Part shown: positions 24,389 through 34,895 of the stretch, piece by piece
Position numbering within the stretch: position 1 is the first letter of the stretch
How the letters are laid out: every line of letters starts with the position of its first letter
DNA from: Sipunculus nudus
Taxonomy: Eukaryota > Annelida > Sipuncula > Golfingiida > Sipunculidae
Reading direction: 5' to 3'
Assembly (NCBI GenBank): GCA_026874595.1
Contig: CM049320.1
Span: 17,992,988 to 18,056,987 of the forward strand
Length of the DNA stretch: 64,000 nucleotides
Program-made: the position numbers and the translations under genes
Notes under the pieces: model-generated
Database searches by the model: none
What the model saw: the letters and a program-made list of their open reading frames with translations, nothing else
What the model was told of the DNA's origin: nothing

Positions 24389-25363
24389 TGATACGGAACC
24401 TAATATCAACAGATCACGCACTCGTGACGAGCACAAACTCTGTTATGGAGATAAAAAAAAACAGATTCTGTAACACTAGGCAGCGCGAAATGTCTAGGAG
24501 AATGAATAAAGAAGTCAGTGTTTCTTTGTTAACAAATAATTATAATTCATTCTTAAAACAACACTAACATTACAATACACTAAATCAGTACAAGTACAGT
24601 GGAACCCCACAATTACGACCACCTTGGGGACTGACCAGAGTGGTCGTAATTTGGGGGTGGTCGTATTTGTGAGACTCTTAATTACCTGGATCATATATTT
24701 GGGACCAAGAAAAGTGGTCGTATTTGTGGGGGTGGTCGCAATTGCGGGGTGGTCGCAAGGCGGGGTTCCACTGTATATAAATAAAGTGTACTGTACCTGG
24801 ATACCACCACTTTTACAGCGACAAAGAGCATATAACCCAGATGATCACACAAATTTTCTAAGAGAAAAACAGTCTAGTTCAATCACAAAATCAATTTGTT
24901 GTAATCCAAAAGTGAAGTTCTGATAGTGATCCCAAAGGCTAACAGTAGACTATATAAAATCCGTCACAAATTTAGAAGAAAATCTATAACTGCCGCAATT
25001 ATCGGAAAAGGTCCACAAACTGACATACACTCTTCTGTGTCCGCTGGAATAATTTTCTCCTCTCTCTCTCCTAGCTCTAAACACAGCCCCTTATTTATAA
25101 CTTTTCATCTAAAGCCTTGAACTTTCCATTTTCCGAACGATCCAAAGAACCCAACAATACATAGTACACACGCCCATAAAACAAAACAAGACACGCGCTC
25201 ATAGAGCGCGCATAGCCAAGAAATTTCCAGACGACCGCTGTGTCTATACACGCCAGAGTTCACACGTGGGCTGGCCCAGCTCGCACGTCTCCCATGGTAA
25301 CGGACAATGCTAGCACTACACAGAGACATGTAAGATTGCTGCATAAAAGAGACATCTGTAACA
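24389..25363 (-). repeat. 5' LTR of the retrotransposon, interrupted by a MITE
   Basis: Homologous to 18536-19387. The right end is CTGTAACA and the left end TGATACGG, with the terminal palindrome mutated. A 177-bp MITE with its TA duplication interrupts it at 24597-24773. Confidence 0.9.
24597..24773. mobile_element. 177-bp TA-flanked MITE nested in the LTR
   Basis: Ends CAGTGGAACCCC and GGGGTTCCACTG are near-perfect inverted repeats, flanked by TA on both sides (24595-24596, 24774-24775). Absence from the other LTR gives the empty site (AAGTATATAAATAAAGTC). The interior is built of 'GTGGTCGTAATT/TTTG' phrases. TIR and TA target suggest a pogo/Tigger-like family. A second copy of exactly the same length is at 59777-59953. 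Confidence 0.85.
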
Positions 25364-27011
25364 TTATATTGATAGACTTTTACTATTTTTAGTTATATTT
25401 TTCAATAGAACAACTCTTGTAGTCTTTTCCTAAAGGCATTTTGTTAAAAATAATCTATTATATTTTCCCTATATCGGTGAATTTATTTTGATTTTTGTAA
25501 TTGTACCATCTCTTACATGATCATCAACCAGAACTTGAAAAATAAAGTTAGTCTATGTTTTAATAATCACCCAAATGTCTATTAATGTTTTCACTCAGAC
25601 CATTACTTTAAAATATTTACAGCACTAAAATCGAACAGAACATTCAACAATTTGTTGAGCAAATAATAAAATTGTTTCAAGAATTGAGATAATATTGATA
25701 AAAACCTTAGGACATGATTATCGAAATATGAACCTTAGACTGTATTCAGCACAGGCAAAGTTTGTTTAGATATTTAATAAAGGTTAACTATCATGTCCTT
25801 TGGTGTCTGAAATCCGCTTAACCTGACATCATACTAAGTTCAGTTTCCTGGACGAGATTGTTAAACGTAAAGATCTTTAAAAAAAAAAACAAAAAATTAC
25901 TTTATTTGGGATATGCCGGAAAAAATTACCACAGCCTGTCAGCATGTAATGTATCAACTTCCATGGGCTGATGGTCTAACCTTAAGCTCGGATTATGATC
26001 CATTTTCTAAGCTTCTGAAGTATTAAAATTTGTGTCTTTGCTTCCTAGCAAAATACAGGTCAGCTAATTACGGTCAGGCATGCTGGAATTTAGTGAAAAT
26101 CGAATATTTCTTTATGTTAAGCGTGATCTTTGCTTCTCAAACGAGGTATCCTCTGTCGGGGGATAAATAAGTCTCATTTTCAAAAATATAAGAAAATCAT
26201 TAAATAGGAAAACATTATAGTGGTGGTACCAGTCTTTAGCAGCATTTCAAGATTTTCTGGGATAAATTATATTTCACAAAAATATACATAGCCCTTCCCA
26301 AAAAGTCTGATCCTGTATTAATTTACTAAATTTTACTTATATATACTGAAAAATTCCCCCCGTAACTGTAAGAGTGCATGATAGTTATTTCTTATTTCCA
26401 TACCCAAGACAATCTAGTGGCATATAAAGTTTGGATATGCGATGTGTTGCCGATACCATTTTGCCATTTCTGCTCAGTGGAAGGATAGACCTATGGCCTA
26501 AATATGTGATTCTCAAAATTACAAGTAAAGCCTGTACTTTCGTCCAAGATGACCTGTTAGGACTCTGTTTGTCAAGCTGGAAATTCAAAAGTACTGACGA
26601 TATTATTTGGAGAGCGAGAACTGTAATATGTCACTGACAATTAGTAATCCGAATTCCATAACAATCAATCTAACTTATATTAAATGTGAACTTTTGTTTG
26701 ACGTTTTACTTAATGAATACTTCACTTCCGAGGAGCGTTTCTGTACCCGGAGAATATAAGTTTATTAACCTAATCTTGGATTTTCCACAAATGACTTACC
26801 AGGACTGTCAGCATGTTCACTTTCTGGCTTAACAGTTTCTATCTCCCTTAGATCTATAACCTAAACTACCTATATATGTGATATATATATCACAGAGTAG
26901 ATCTAGATACAGATCACTTGCCCGACCACAGTACTATTGTTGTGTATTTAATGTTTTACTGTTAGAGTTGCTTTGCGCGCAGCCGACCGTATCACGAGGG
27001 TTGTGAAAGGT

Positions 27012-27188
27012 GATACTTTTGCAGTGAATAGGTCAGAGGTCACATAATATAAGTAGAGGTGAAGCGCAGCATTTATATTGTTGCACTTTTTATCTGCTTG
27101 TCGGAGAAAGATACTTTTGCAGTGAATAGGTCAGAGGTCACATAATATAAGTAGAGGTGAAGCGCAGCATTTATACTGTTGCACTTTT
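27012..27188. repeat. Two-copy tandem duplication, 98-bp period
   Basis: 79-bp segments at 27012-27090 and 27110-27188 differ at about one position. The 19-base spacer with its flank ('TATCTGCTTGTCGGAGAAAG') recurs about 540 bp further on at 27637-27656. Confidence 0.9.
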
Positions 27189-27332
27189 GTCACTCTAGAG
27201 GTATGTGTTCCTTTATAATTTCATATTCATTTGTGTCTTCATAAATACTGTTGTAACTGAGAGCAAGCCCGTATCTTCTGAATGTTTAATTGTTGAAATA
27301 TTATAAAAATACTCGTTCTTATATACCCGTTC

Positions 27333-27400
27333 TTGCGAAGCGGTTAGAATGCCGGACTTATATGCATGCCGCGTGGGTTCGATTCCACGATCGGCCCATC
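27333..27400 (+). other. tRNA-like fragment
   Basis: Contains an A-box-like segment (GCGAAGCGGTTAGAATGCCGG) shortened here to its core AAGCGGTTAGAATGCCGG, and a perfect B-box GGTTCGATTCC. Acceptor and anticodon stems do not pair properly, so this is more likely a decayed tRNA or a tRNA-derived SINE head than a working tRNA. Confidence 0.45.
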
Positions 27401-27427
27401 AGTCATTTCTCACCCTGTGACATATAA

Positions 27428-27469
<42 letters not shown>

Positions 27470-27749
27470 CTGTCGTGTCCGTATTTCAGTACAGTGTCAA
27501 GTTTTTCCTGCTACAGGGTTGAATAAAGAATTGATGGTCGATAAGTATTTTTAAGGGGATAAACAACTATAGATTCACAATCTATTCTGTTATGTTTTAA
27601 TTTGTTATACGTCTTTTCTGCAGAGCCATAGAATTTATCTGCTTGTCGGAGAAAGATAAATCCATCTTAGTTTTTCAGAAAGAAATTTGTTTAACTATCA
27701 CGAACAAATAGCAGTATCTTCGATGTCAGTTTATGGAATATGTGCTCAT

Positions 27750-27795
27750 CCTTAGGTAAAGAGCAGTAAGTGTTCTTACTGCTCTTTACCTTAGG
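27750..27795. other. Strong 46-nt inverted repeat (21-bp stem)
   Basis: Arms 27750-27770 and 27775-27795 pair over 21 bp with a single mismatch around the loop TGTT. The pairing stops abruptly outside the arms. The short loop argues against a microRNA precursor. It may be a fold-back insertion or palindromic duplication. Confidence 0.85.
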
Positions 27796-29766
27796 ATTTC
27801 CAAATGCTTCCTGTGCGAAAAAAAGCTTTTTACTTCAGTATGGTGGTGTGTAAACGCAAATATGGTGATGTTACTGCCCTCATATCTCGAGATTCCCGAG
27901 GGCTAGGACTTAGCAACACATATATCTGATAGCTTACATACTGCCATTGAAGATTTGAGCGTTAACTCATTTTGGCTCAAACATGGACTTACTGCCTTTT
28001 GCCTAAGCACTGCAGCATAATGAAGGGTTCCTCATACTAACTCCTTATCATATTTATTTAAAACACTATTTTTAAAAGAATGGGTAGCAGATCATGGTTT
28101 GGGTATTAATATTTATTTTATACATCGCATATTCAAAAGTTTGGAACAGAACAATATGCTTGATTGTAAATTAAAACGACAGAGATAGTTTTAACCCTTT
28201 CGTGTGAGAGGACATTTTGTTTTTATTTTATCTGACATGCGCATTCCAGATATAGGATTCCTATGTCTTGTTGATTGCTAGTGAGCAAAAACCAGACACA
28301 GTGAATCAACTATATGTTATCTCAGGTGCACACGATTCAGCTGTTTTGTGGGTATTTACACACTACACGGACTCCCTGTGTTGTACAGTGTAGGTTTTTA
28401 TCGTGGTTTTACATTCTGACGCACTCTATGTGAGGCAACATATAATAAATTTCCTCAAGGAAATATAAGCATTTTAAAATTGCCACCTGGTAAAACATTA
28501 AGCCGTCCCCGATTAGACGTTTGAATATGTATATAAACATTCTAACATACAGACTTTATTAAGGTATACTGTAGTTGTCTTTCTGTGCGCGAGGGTTTGA
28601 CATTCGCGATACTTGTAAAATTGACATACTATCGGGAAAATTAATCCTCATGAATAACAAGCCCCATTGTCGACCGTAAATCATAAAGCAAAATATTGAT
28701 ATCTAAATAATTATAGATCCTGTATGTTACCCTTAAAATAAATTGCAATTATAAACGTAATCAAATCTTTCAAATAGTTTGCCGAAAATGAACTTGAATT
28801 TCTAATTGATCAGTGTTGCCATTCTGACGATTTGCGTACAGATTTATTAACATAAATAATTCATATACTAAGGATATACCCTATAAAGATTATATTATGG
28901 TCAGACTGCGATAATGGAACGATGAACAAGTGAAAGTCGCAACATTCGAACTCCGCGAATATTAAGCCAACCAGAGTATTTTGCTGGGTTGTAATGTGAG
29001 CCGCAACCACATTAAATTTTATAAACCCTAACTCTGCACTGTTTATGCCCTAGGTTGGTTGTTGATCGGTCTTACTTGACCCAATTAGGCAAAGGGCTGG
29101 CGTGGACCCTGAGCCCTTCCTGGACCCCTCATTTCAGCTACTCAAGTATTGGTTGGAGCATTTAGCCCCAAGCACTTTATGGTAAGTAGAATGATTTACT
29201 TGTTTCATGGTAATCTAATAATATCTCCCAATATGTTCAAGTGAGGTGATATTTTTATATACATTGCGTGCACAGAGCGTATGCGAGTGCCTATAAACTT
29301 CGATCATATGATATTCTATAATTCCATGAATATATTTCCGTATACGTATGCGACAACAGCATGATTCGATCGATCGCTCTAGGGATTGAAAAGCATAAAC
29401 ATGTAAAAGTATGATTTATATTTTAATGTTAGTAACAGTGTATCCAGGGGACTTCCTGAAGTGCTTCAGTATATGCGATCGTCCAAAGACAGATTGTAAA
29501 TACGTATTTTTCTTCCGATCCAAATGAACTTTTTAAATTTGTCTTCATCCAGGTTTGACTCCTCATTAGACTAAATTATATAATCATTATAATTTGGCAT
29601 ATTCAAAAAAGTCTGTGATTCATCAACATAACTGTCATAATCTTCACCTCTAGTAACAAAGAAAGATGCCATCAGAACATCCTGTCAATGTATATGAAAG
29701 TGAAGAGTGAATGCAAACAGGGCCATCTGTTGTCCAAACCTTAAAAGCAGTATTGTAACGCACACA

Positions 29767-30783
29767 AAACTAGGGACCCATGGGTCTCGACGCTCAGCTA
29801 AATGTGTCAATAAGGATAGGTTTAGGAGCTTTTTCAAAATACGGGTCCTGTGATCAGATAGACCCAAAAATCAATCACGTTCTTCCCCTTTTGGCAGGTT
29901 AGCTATATGTGCAAGATGGGAGGTTTGGGATGAAAAGTTTTGCTTGAAATGCATCCACAATCTTTCTAAATATGTGGGTCCTAGCTGTGACCTTGACCTT
30001 TGACCTCATGACCCCTAAATCAATAAAGTGTTTGCGTCAGTGGAGGGCCATATATAAGTCAAGTTTGAAAACCATAGGTCAATCGTAATCGGAGTTATTA
30101 TCAGGAAATAAATTTGACGGACATACAGGCATAGAAAGACGAACATACGAACAGACGGACGGACAGGGTGATTAATATAGGGCATCCGCTTATTCAGACA
30201 GGGCCCTAATAAACAACATAAGGTGTCAGGACACAGATGAAACCACAGTTGCAATTCTGATAGTATCAATTTAATCTGGCAGTCCCATAATACAGAAAAA
30301 AATGCATCAAAAATAGAAAAAAAGATCAGGTGGCACAACCAGTCTTCATGAACTGGATGAAACCACAGCTGAGAAACTGGCATAATTGCTGTCATTTGAC
30401 GGTCTCAGAAACAAAAAGAGTAAAAATTATAAAAGTACATGTAGCGCTATCAATTTTCGGGAACTGACAAAATTAGTCATGGTCAATATTCAAGGCAAGA
30501 TTCATGGAAATTTTTGCATTAATTATCAAGATACTGGAGGTTTTGTATTAAAATTTTAGTTATTCGGGGGGTCTTAGAAGCCTCATAGCGCCGAGGATAT
30601 ATGTATCACTGACCTAATTTAAGATTTCCAAAAAAAAAATTTTATAGACCTGCCTGGATGTACACTAAAAAGTTTCGAGGTCCAACGGTTACGATTTGGG
30701 CCCTGGTAACCGACGGCCGGACGAACCACGGACAAAGCGCCATACCTAAACCTCAATTGACTTTCATTCAGCTGAGCTAAAAA
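29767..30783 (+). mobile_element. Mosaic (pearl/HINE-like) element, copy 1
   Basis: Starts with AGGGACCCATGGGTCTCGAC and GCTCAGCT and ends with GCTGAGCTAAAAA, the same ends as 57480-58959, with which it is collinear. It contains one core unit with TGACCTTGACCTTTGACCT, an internal GACGGACGGACAGGG microsatellite-like run near 30155, and a second GACGGCCGGACG run just before the 3' end. No protein is encoded. Structure (5' motif, core repeats, GGAC microsatellite, 3' palindrome) fits pearl-type or Helentron-derived elements of bivalves; assignment is inferred. Confidence 0.65.
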
Positions 30784-31159
30784 TGGAAATCTTTACAGGA
30801 AAATCGCCATTTTCGAAAAAGAAAGGACTCCATATGAATTATTAAAACCAAAGGCGTCCGTTTTCTTGCTTAATTCGCATACAAATAAGCATATATAATC
30901 TATACGCATGTATGAAATCCTAGCTTTGTTATAGCAGACTACAGATAAAGATGTGTTTCCTCCAAGTAGGAATATCAGAATGTGTCTGAATTACATTTCA
31001 ACCCTTCCCATGAAGCTGTGAACCATTTATTTAGAGTAAACTGATTTTATTTCGTCAACTTTGCATAACATATCGACGATTTTATCCCTATTTTCTGGGT
31101 GAGGAATGCTCAAAAGAAAACACAATTAAAAAGAGTACATAGGTATATTTGAAAAAAAA
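30784..31159. other. Presumed upstream region of the TRIM-like gene
   Basis: AT-rich, about 375 bp between a mosaic element and the gene. TATA-like strings (for example TATATAATCTATA near 30893-30905) are present, but in such AT-rich sequence they are weak evidence for a promoter. Confidence 0.3.
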
Positions 31160-32644
31160 ATGACCGTAAAATGTATTTTAGGAAATACGATGGCGACAGG
31201 AGGCGATTCCCAAATCTTGAATTGCGCCATCTGCTTTGAAAGAAAGACAAAAAAGAATCCCAGATGTCTTCTTTGTCAGCATTCTTTCTGTCTCAGCTGT
31301 ATCGAGAAGTGGCACAAGACAAGCGTCAGCCAGGGACAGGAGGATCCTGCCATTGTTAAATGTCCGGTATGCCGTCAGCAAACCAGGCTACCAGCTGGGG
31401 GAATATCAAGTCTACCTTTTGATTTCAAGGTGTCAGAAGTTGCAGAAATCTTAAAAGGATCCAAGAGTGAATTCCTTTGTCAAACATGTTCACAAAACGG
31501 TCTCTCTAAACCGATGAAGGCAATGTGTAAAACATGTAATAGAAGACTTTGCCAAGAATGCATCTCTCGCCATAAGGGTGTCAAGATATTTTCCTCACAT
31601 GTAATAGTGGATGACTTGTGTGCAGACCACAAGGCTTCAGTGGAATATATTTGTTTGAAATGTACGGAACGGTTGTGTACTGACTGTGTCCTCGGTGAAA
31701 GCCACCAAGATCACAATATAATACAAATAAATGAGGCGGAAACGGAGATTAAGGCACCTCTGAAGCACACTCGTTTAAAGGCGGTTGAGAAGGAACTATA
31801 TTCCACGAAGGAGTCCATTATTAGCTCTCCTTTTTCTTGCAATTTTGGTGAAACACTGGAAGACATTAAGAAAAAACTGAAACCACGTCTCCAATTAAAA
31901 GTTCCGTTTGGCCCAGGTCAGCCAGTTGAATTTGCATATCAAATAAGAATTTTACCGAATGGATCAGTTATTGTTAACGACCACTTTGGTCCCGCACGGA
32001 AGCTCAGCAAAGAAGGTGAATGGGGTGCTGTGTATGGAGAAAAACAGCACAGAACAGCTATTTGTGTGTACAATGATAACATTTATATAGCTCCAAGAAC
32101 GGGAAATGCTTTGCTGAAGTACGCGTCAGATGGTGGCGTAGAGACTTTCCAAATGATTCCCAGTCTGCAAAAAGTTCATCAGATTCAAGTGTACGAAAAT
32201 GATGTTTTCCTCTTGAGCATCAATATGGGCATAGAACATAGATCTCTACAGAATTGCTCATCCAGGAAAATGTTAATTAGTCAAATTGGCCTCTGTAGTT
32301 TTCTACGGGTGCCATTTGGCAAGTCTTATCAGTTCTTTTGTGCAAATTTAAGAAGGGAAAAGGTAGACGTATTCGACGAGTCCGGAAACCTGCTGAATAC
32401 AATAGGATCAAATATGCTGCAGAGCCCAACTGATGTAAAGTTACTCGGTAATGGGAATATTATCGTAGCGGATAATGATCATGACAGGATTTTGGAATTT
32501 CACACAAACGGCACATTTGTGAGGGAATTGCTAACGAAGGAAGATGGTCTCTGTAATCCAAATGACATGGATTATCTGCACCCTTATTTGTGGGTAACAC
32601 AAGGTGAAGAAGACATGGCTATATTACTGTATAAATTCACATAA
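31160..32644 (+). CDS. TRIM-type RING/B-box/NHL-like protein, single exon
   Basis: 494 codons, uninterrupted. Residues 22-71 form a C3HC4 RING (C22, C25, C39, H41, C44, C47, C68, C71), indicating a probable E3 ubiquitin ligase. Two B-boxes follow: B1 with C107, C110, C123, C126, C131, C134, H138, H147, and B2 with C154, H157, C165, C168, C173, C176, H182, H185. Residues about 258-490 look like a degenerate six-bladed NHL-type propeller (DVKLLGNGNIIVADNDHDRI is the clearest blade). The linker between B2 and the propeller is only about 70 residues, shorter than the usual TRIM coiled coil, so dimerisation may be altered. A second ATG (31190, context ACGATGG, reading MATGGDSQ) is the more likely start. 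Intronless TRIM genes are greatly expanded in molluscs and are often linked to innate immunity; the target here is unknown. A broken paralogue lies at 12670-13340. Confidence 0.9.
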   Translation: MTVKCILGNTMATGGDSQILNCAICFERKTKKNPRCLLCQHSFCLSCIEKWHKTSVSQGQEDPAIVKCPVCRQQTRLPAGGISSLPFDFKVSEVAEILKGSKSEFLCQTCSQNGLSKPMKAMCKTCNRRLCQECISRHKGVKIFSSHVIVDDLCADHKASVEYICLKCTERLCTDCVLGESHQDHNIIQINEAETEIKAPLKHTRLKAVEKELYSTKESIISSPFSCNFGETLEDIKKKLKPRLQLKVPFGPGQPVEFAYQIRILPNGSVIVNDHFGPARKLSKEGEWGAVYGEKQHRTAICVYNDNIYIAPRTGNALLKYASDGGVETFQMIPSLQKVHQIQVYENDVFLLSINMGIEHRSLQNCSSRKMLISQIGLCSFLRVPFGKSYQFFCANLRREKVDVFDESGNLLNTIGSNMLQSPTDVKLLGNGNIIVADNDHDRILEFHTNGTFVRELLTKEDGLCNPNDMDYLHPYLWVTQGEEDMAILLYKFT

Positions 32645-32667
32645 AGATTACCTGAACCAAGACAGCA

Positions 32668-32673
32668 AATAAA
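32668..32673 (+). terminator. Poly(A) signal of the TRIM-like gene
   Basis: AATAAA 24 bases after the stop codon. This would give a very short 3' UTR; other signals further on cannot be excluded. Confidence 0.5.
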
Positions 32674-32778
32674 ATCTTTCAAGAAAGCTGTAACGTAAAG
32701 CAGTAGAAAAGCGTTCTTAGAACAGCACTAAGTTATCTCATTTTAATTGCACGTATTAACTCAATTCTAATGAAAACA

Positions 32779-33060
32779 AGGGACCCATGGGTCACTGTGC
32801 TCAGCTGATTGACCCTAAAGGTAACAAATCTAAAACAATATCAAATTGAGATAAAGTCTGAGAAGAAGAAATCATATAGGCCATGGTTAGCTGATATTAT
32901 TGAAGAAATTGTTGCAAATAATACTTTGATCTGGACAGGTGTTTTCTAATATTGAAACTGAAGCATGTAAGTAGTTTGTCAATTTAAGATTTATACTAAT
33001 ACCATGAACATTGGCTGGCTTGATGAGCTATTGACAGTGAGAGGGGGGGGGGGGGAGGGG
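32779..33060 (+). mobile_element. 5'-end fragment of a mosaic element
   Basis: Begins ACAAGGGACCCATGGGTCAC and GCTCAGCTGA, the 5' motif of the family, but no matching 3' hairpin follows. The unmatched stretch ends in a 13-G run (33043-33055). Confidence 0.55.
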
Positions 33061-33295
33061 ATAATGATGGGAGTTACAACCTGTGTATATCAATTTTTTT
33101 TACAGTACATAAATTTTATACATTTGCAATATAACATGTGTCTGAATATATAAGCTGATTCACAATTCTAAATTGCATCACCATTTATCCCGAATTGGTC
33201 AGTTAACAACACATTATGCATACATGTATTTATTTTTATCACAAAAAATATATATTTTATAAATTGGCAAACCAATAAATATCTGAAAGTATTAC

Positions 33296-33850
33296 TTGAT
33301 CAGAATAAAATTGCATCTTTATTTATTCATAATTTGGCTCATATATTGTCAAAATTTGCTTCCTGATGGGTTTAATAATATTTTAATTTGTCAAAATTAT
33401 TTAAAAGAAATTTCTTTAAAAATGTTACATTACCACAACATGGCATTAGGGATTACGTCTGGATTTAGAACAGTTTTGAAAAATGTAGTGGAAACAGCTT
33501 CTCAATTAAGGAAATACATTTCAAACGATAACAATTTTTGCATTACACTTTGGGGGGGGGGGGGTGATATGAAATTAACTGTACACAGTGACCCATTACG
33601 AATCAGGTAAGCAGAGAGAGCTCCACTGAATGACCTCCAGTGACCATAGTGGGCTGCTTGACAAAGCAAGTGAGAGCTTCTAAAAAAAATCAATAACTAG
33701 CCTTATTTTGGAGCTTCATTTTCAAATTTCAGGTTATTTACAGATTGAATCCTTATGTATAGATGCTGTGAAAATCAACAGTACTTATAGGAAAAAAAAT
33801 GTGCCATGCTCCAAGTAAGGTACTGTTATTATAATTTTGCTAATAACTTA
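33296..33850 (+). repeat. Repeat family X, copy 1
   Basis: Matches 35500-36420, 42350-42760, 44030-44474, 47090-47525, 47742-48108, 51225-51825 and 51905-52264. Shared phrases include 'TGAATGACCT[A/C]CAGT', 'CAATAACTAGCCT', 'TTTCAGATTTTAACAGATT' and 'CAGTACTTACAGGAAAAAA'. A 13-G run sits at 33552-33564, at the position where other copies also have long G runs. The 104-codon frame here is not conserved between copies and is not a gene. Confidence 0.7.
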
Positions 33851-34319
33851 ACTTTATAATATATATATTATTAAATATATGTATTTTTTTATTTTATAAA
33901 ATGTAAACAGTTGAAATATAACTAATGTCCCCAGTCCACAGGTGCATGGACCTGGTGACGGTGGTGGTTAGGGGGGGGGGATGGAATAATGGGAGTTACA
34001 ACAGCTCTGTATTATGACAGTGTTTACATAGAATTTTTTTTACTTAATTCAACAATTCTTACCGGATAAAATAGTTCATTCATAATTAGGACAGACAGAC
34101 TGGTAGACAAACAAAGCTGTAAATATATGAACTTTCAATTATTTCATAACTTTTTTATTATGTCAAATTGTTTTAAAGTTTAACATCTGCAATATTACAC
34201 AATTGATTATATAAATTGCTTTCCAATTTCAGATTTTAATAGCCTTAACCAATTTATTAGATCTCCTGTAATTTAAACATGTGCTGTATCATTTAGTTTA
34301 TAGGCATGAGATCACCATT
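33851..34319. other. AT-rich repeat-derived stretch
   Basis: Contains a 10-G run (33971-33980) and an AT-rich tract; no gene recognised. Confidence 0.4.
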
Positions 34320-34895
34320 ATCATGATTTGTATTTTCGTTTATGTGTTAATGTTTAGTTTTTATTATCCCGATACCCGTCTTGTATCAGCTTATTTTCAA
34401 GTCATCCTCGGAGAGTGAACACTTAGTGACACCACCTGACATTTTATAATTAGATGTATACTTATATTATGCTTGCCTTCGTCTTAGGGATCAGTTGCCA
34501 CTTAGTTGGATTTCTGACTTTGACAAAAACTTTTTAAGCCCTTATACAGAGTTTAATGCATGTAACAGAACATTTTATAATTTATATATACTTACCTAAT
34601 GTTTGCCTTTGTCATATTCTCGTTCCCATATTGTTGTATAAGTTTTATTTGATATCCCAGAGTGTACAATTATCTTAGACTTCTATGTAGGTATTTTCGT
34701 ACTACTAATGTATTTATCTTCATGCTATATGTTCTGCATTTTACATTTTTACATTAATTTGCCTTTTATGTGTATTTCAATTTTATGTGTCATTGAAATG
34801 TTAACTGGATCCAGGAGCCTATTGAAATTCAGCATATTGTGCTGAATAGGCCATTCTGGTAAAACATCTTTGAAATAAAATAAATAAATAAAAAA
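34320..34895 (+). mobile_element. Probable 3' end of a non-LTR retrotransposon
   Basis: The sequence has the base composition and closing form of a LINE 3' UTR, ending in a palindromic 'ATTCAGCATATTGTGCTGAAT' neighbourhood followed by an A-rich tail with short AATA repeats. Sequence after the tail resumes in family X. No reverse-transcriptase frame is present, so it would be a 5'-truncated copy. The left boundary is uncertain. Confidence 0.4.

Larger units (their letters stand above)
18536..25363 (-). mobile_element. Gmr1-like Ty3/gypsy LTR retrotransposon, decayed
   Basis: A full LTR element on the minus strand. Two long terminal repeats (18536-19387 and 24389-25363) bound gag, protease, integrase, reverse transcriptase and RNase H, in that order. 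Flanking TTAT (18532-18535 and 25364-25367) is a 4-bp target-site duplication. A PBS-like site lies next to the 5' LTR. Integrase upstream of RT is the order known from the Gmr1-like group of Ty3/gypsy elements and from Ty1/copia, but the RT/RNase H and HHCC integrase are of gypsy type. The open frames fall in all three reading frames with several frameshifts and stops, a protease Asp-to-Asn change and a damaged zinc knuckle. The LTRs differ by roughly 8 percent over the first 200 bases by eye, so the copy is old and not autonomous. No envelope frame is seen. Confidence 0.9.
25364..29766. other. Mostly single-copy sequence, no gene recognised
   Basis: Apart from the small features listed separately, this stretch shows no recognisable coding exon. 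Frames of 60 to 68 codons around 26385-26637 overlap on both strands and lack family features. A (TA)n run lies at about 27423-27468. Confidence 0.4.

Noticed and set aside
27750-27795. microRNA precursor
   Set aside because: The 4-nt loop and 21-bp blunt-ended stem are too short for a Drosha/Dicer substrate.
31178-31454. Frames on both strands overlapping the RING region
   Set aside because: Shadows of the intact TRIM-like gene in other frames.
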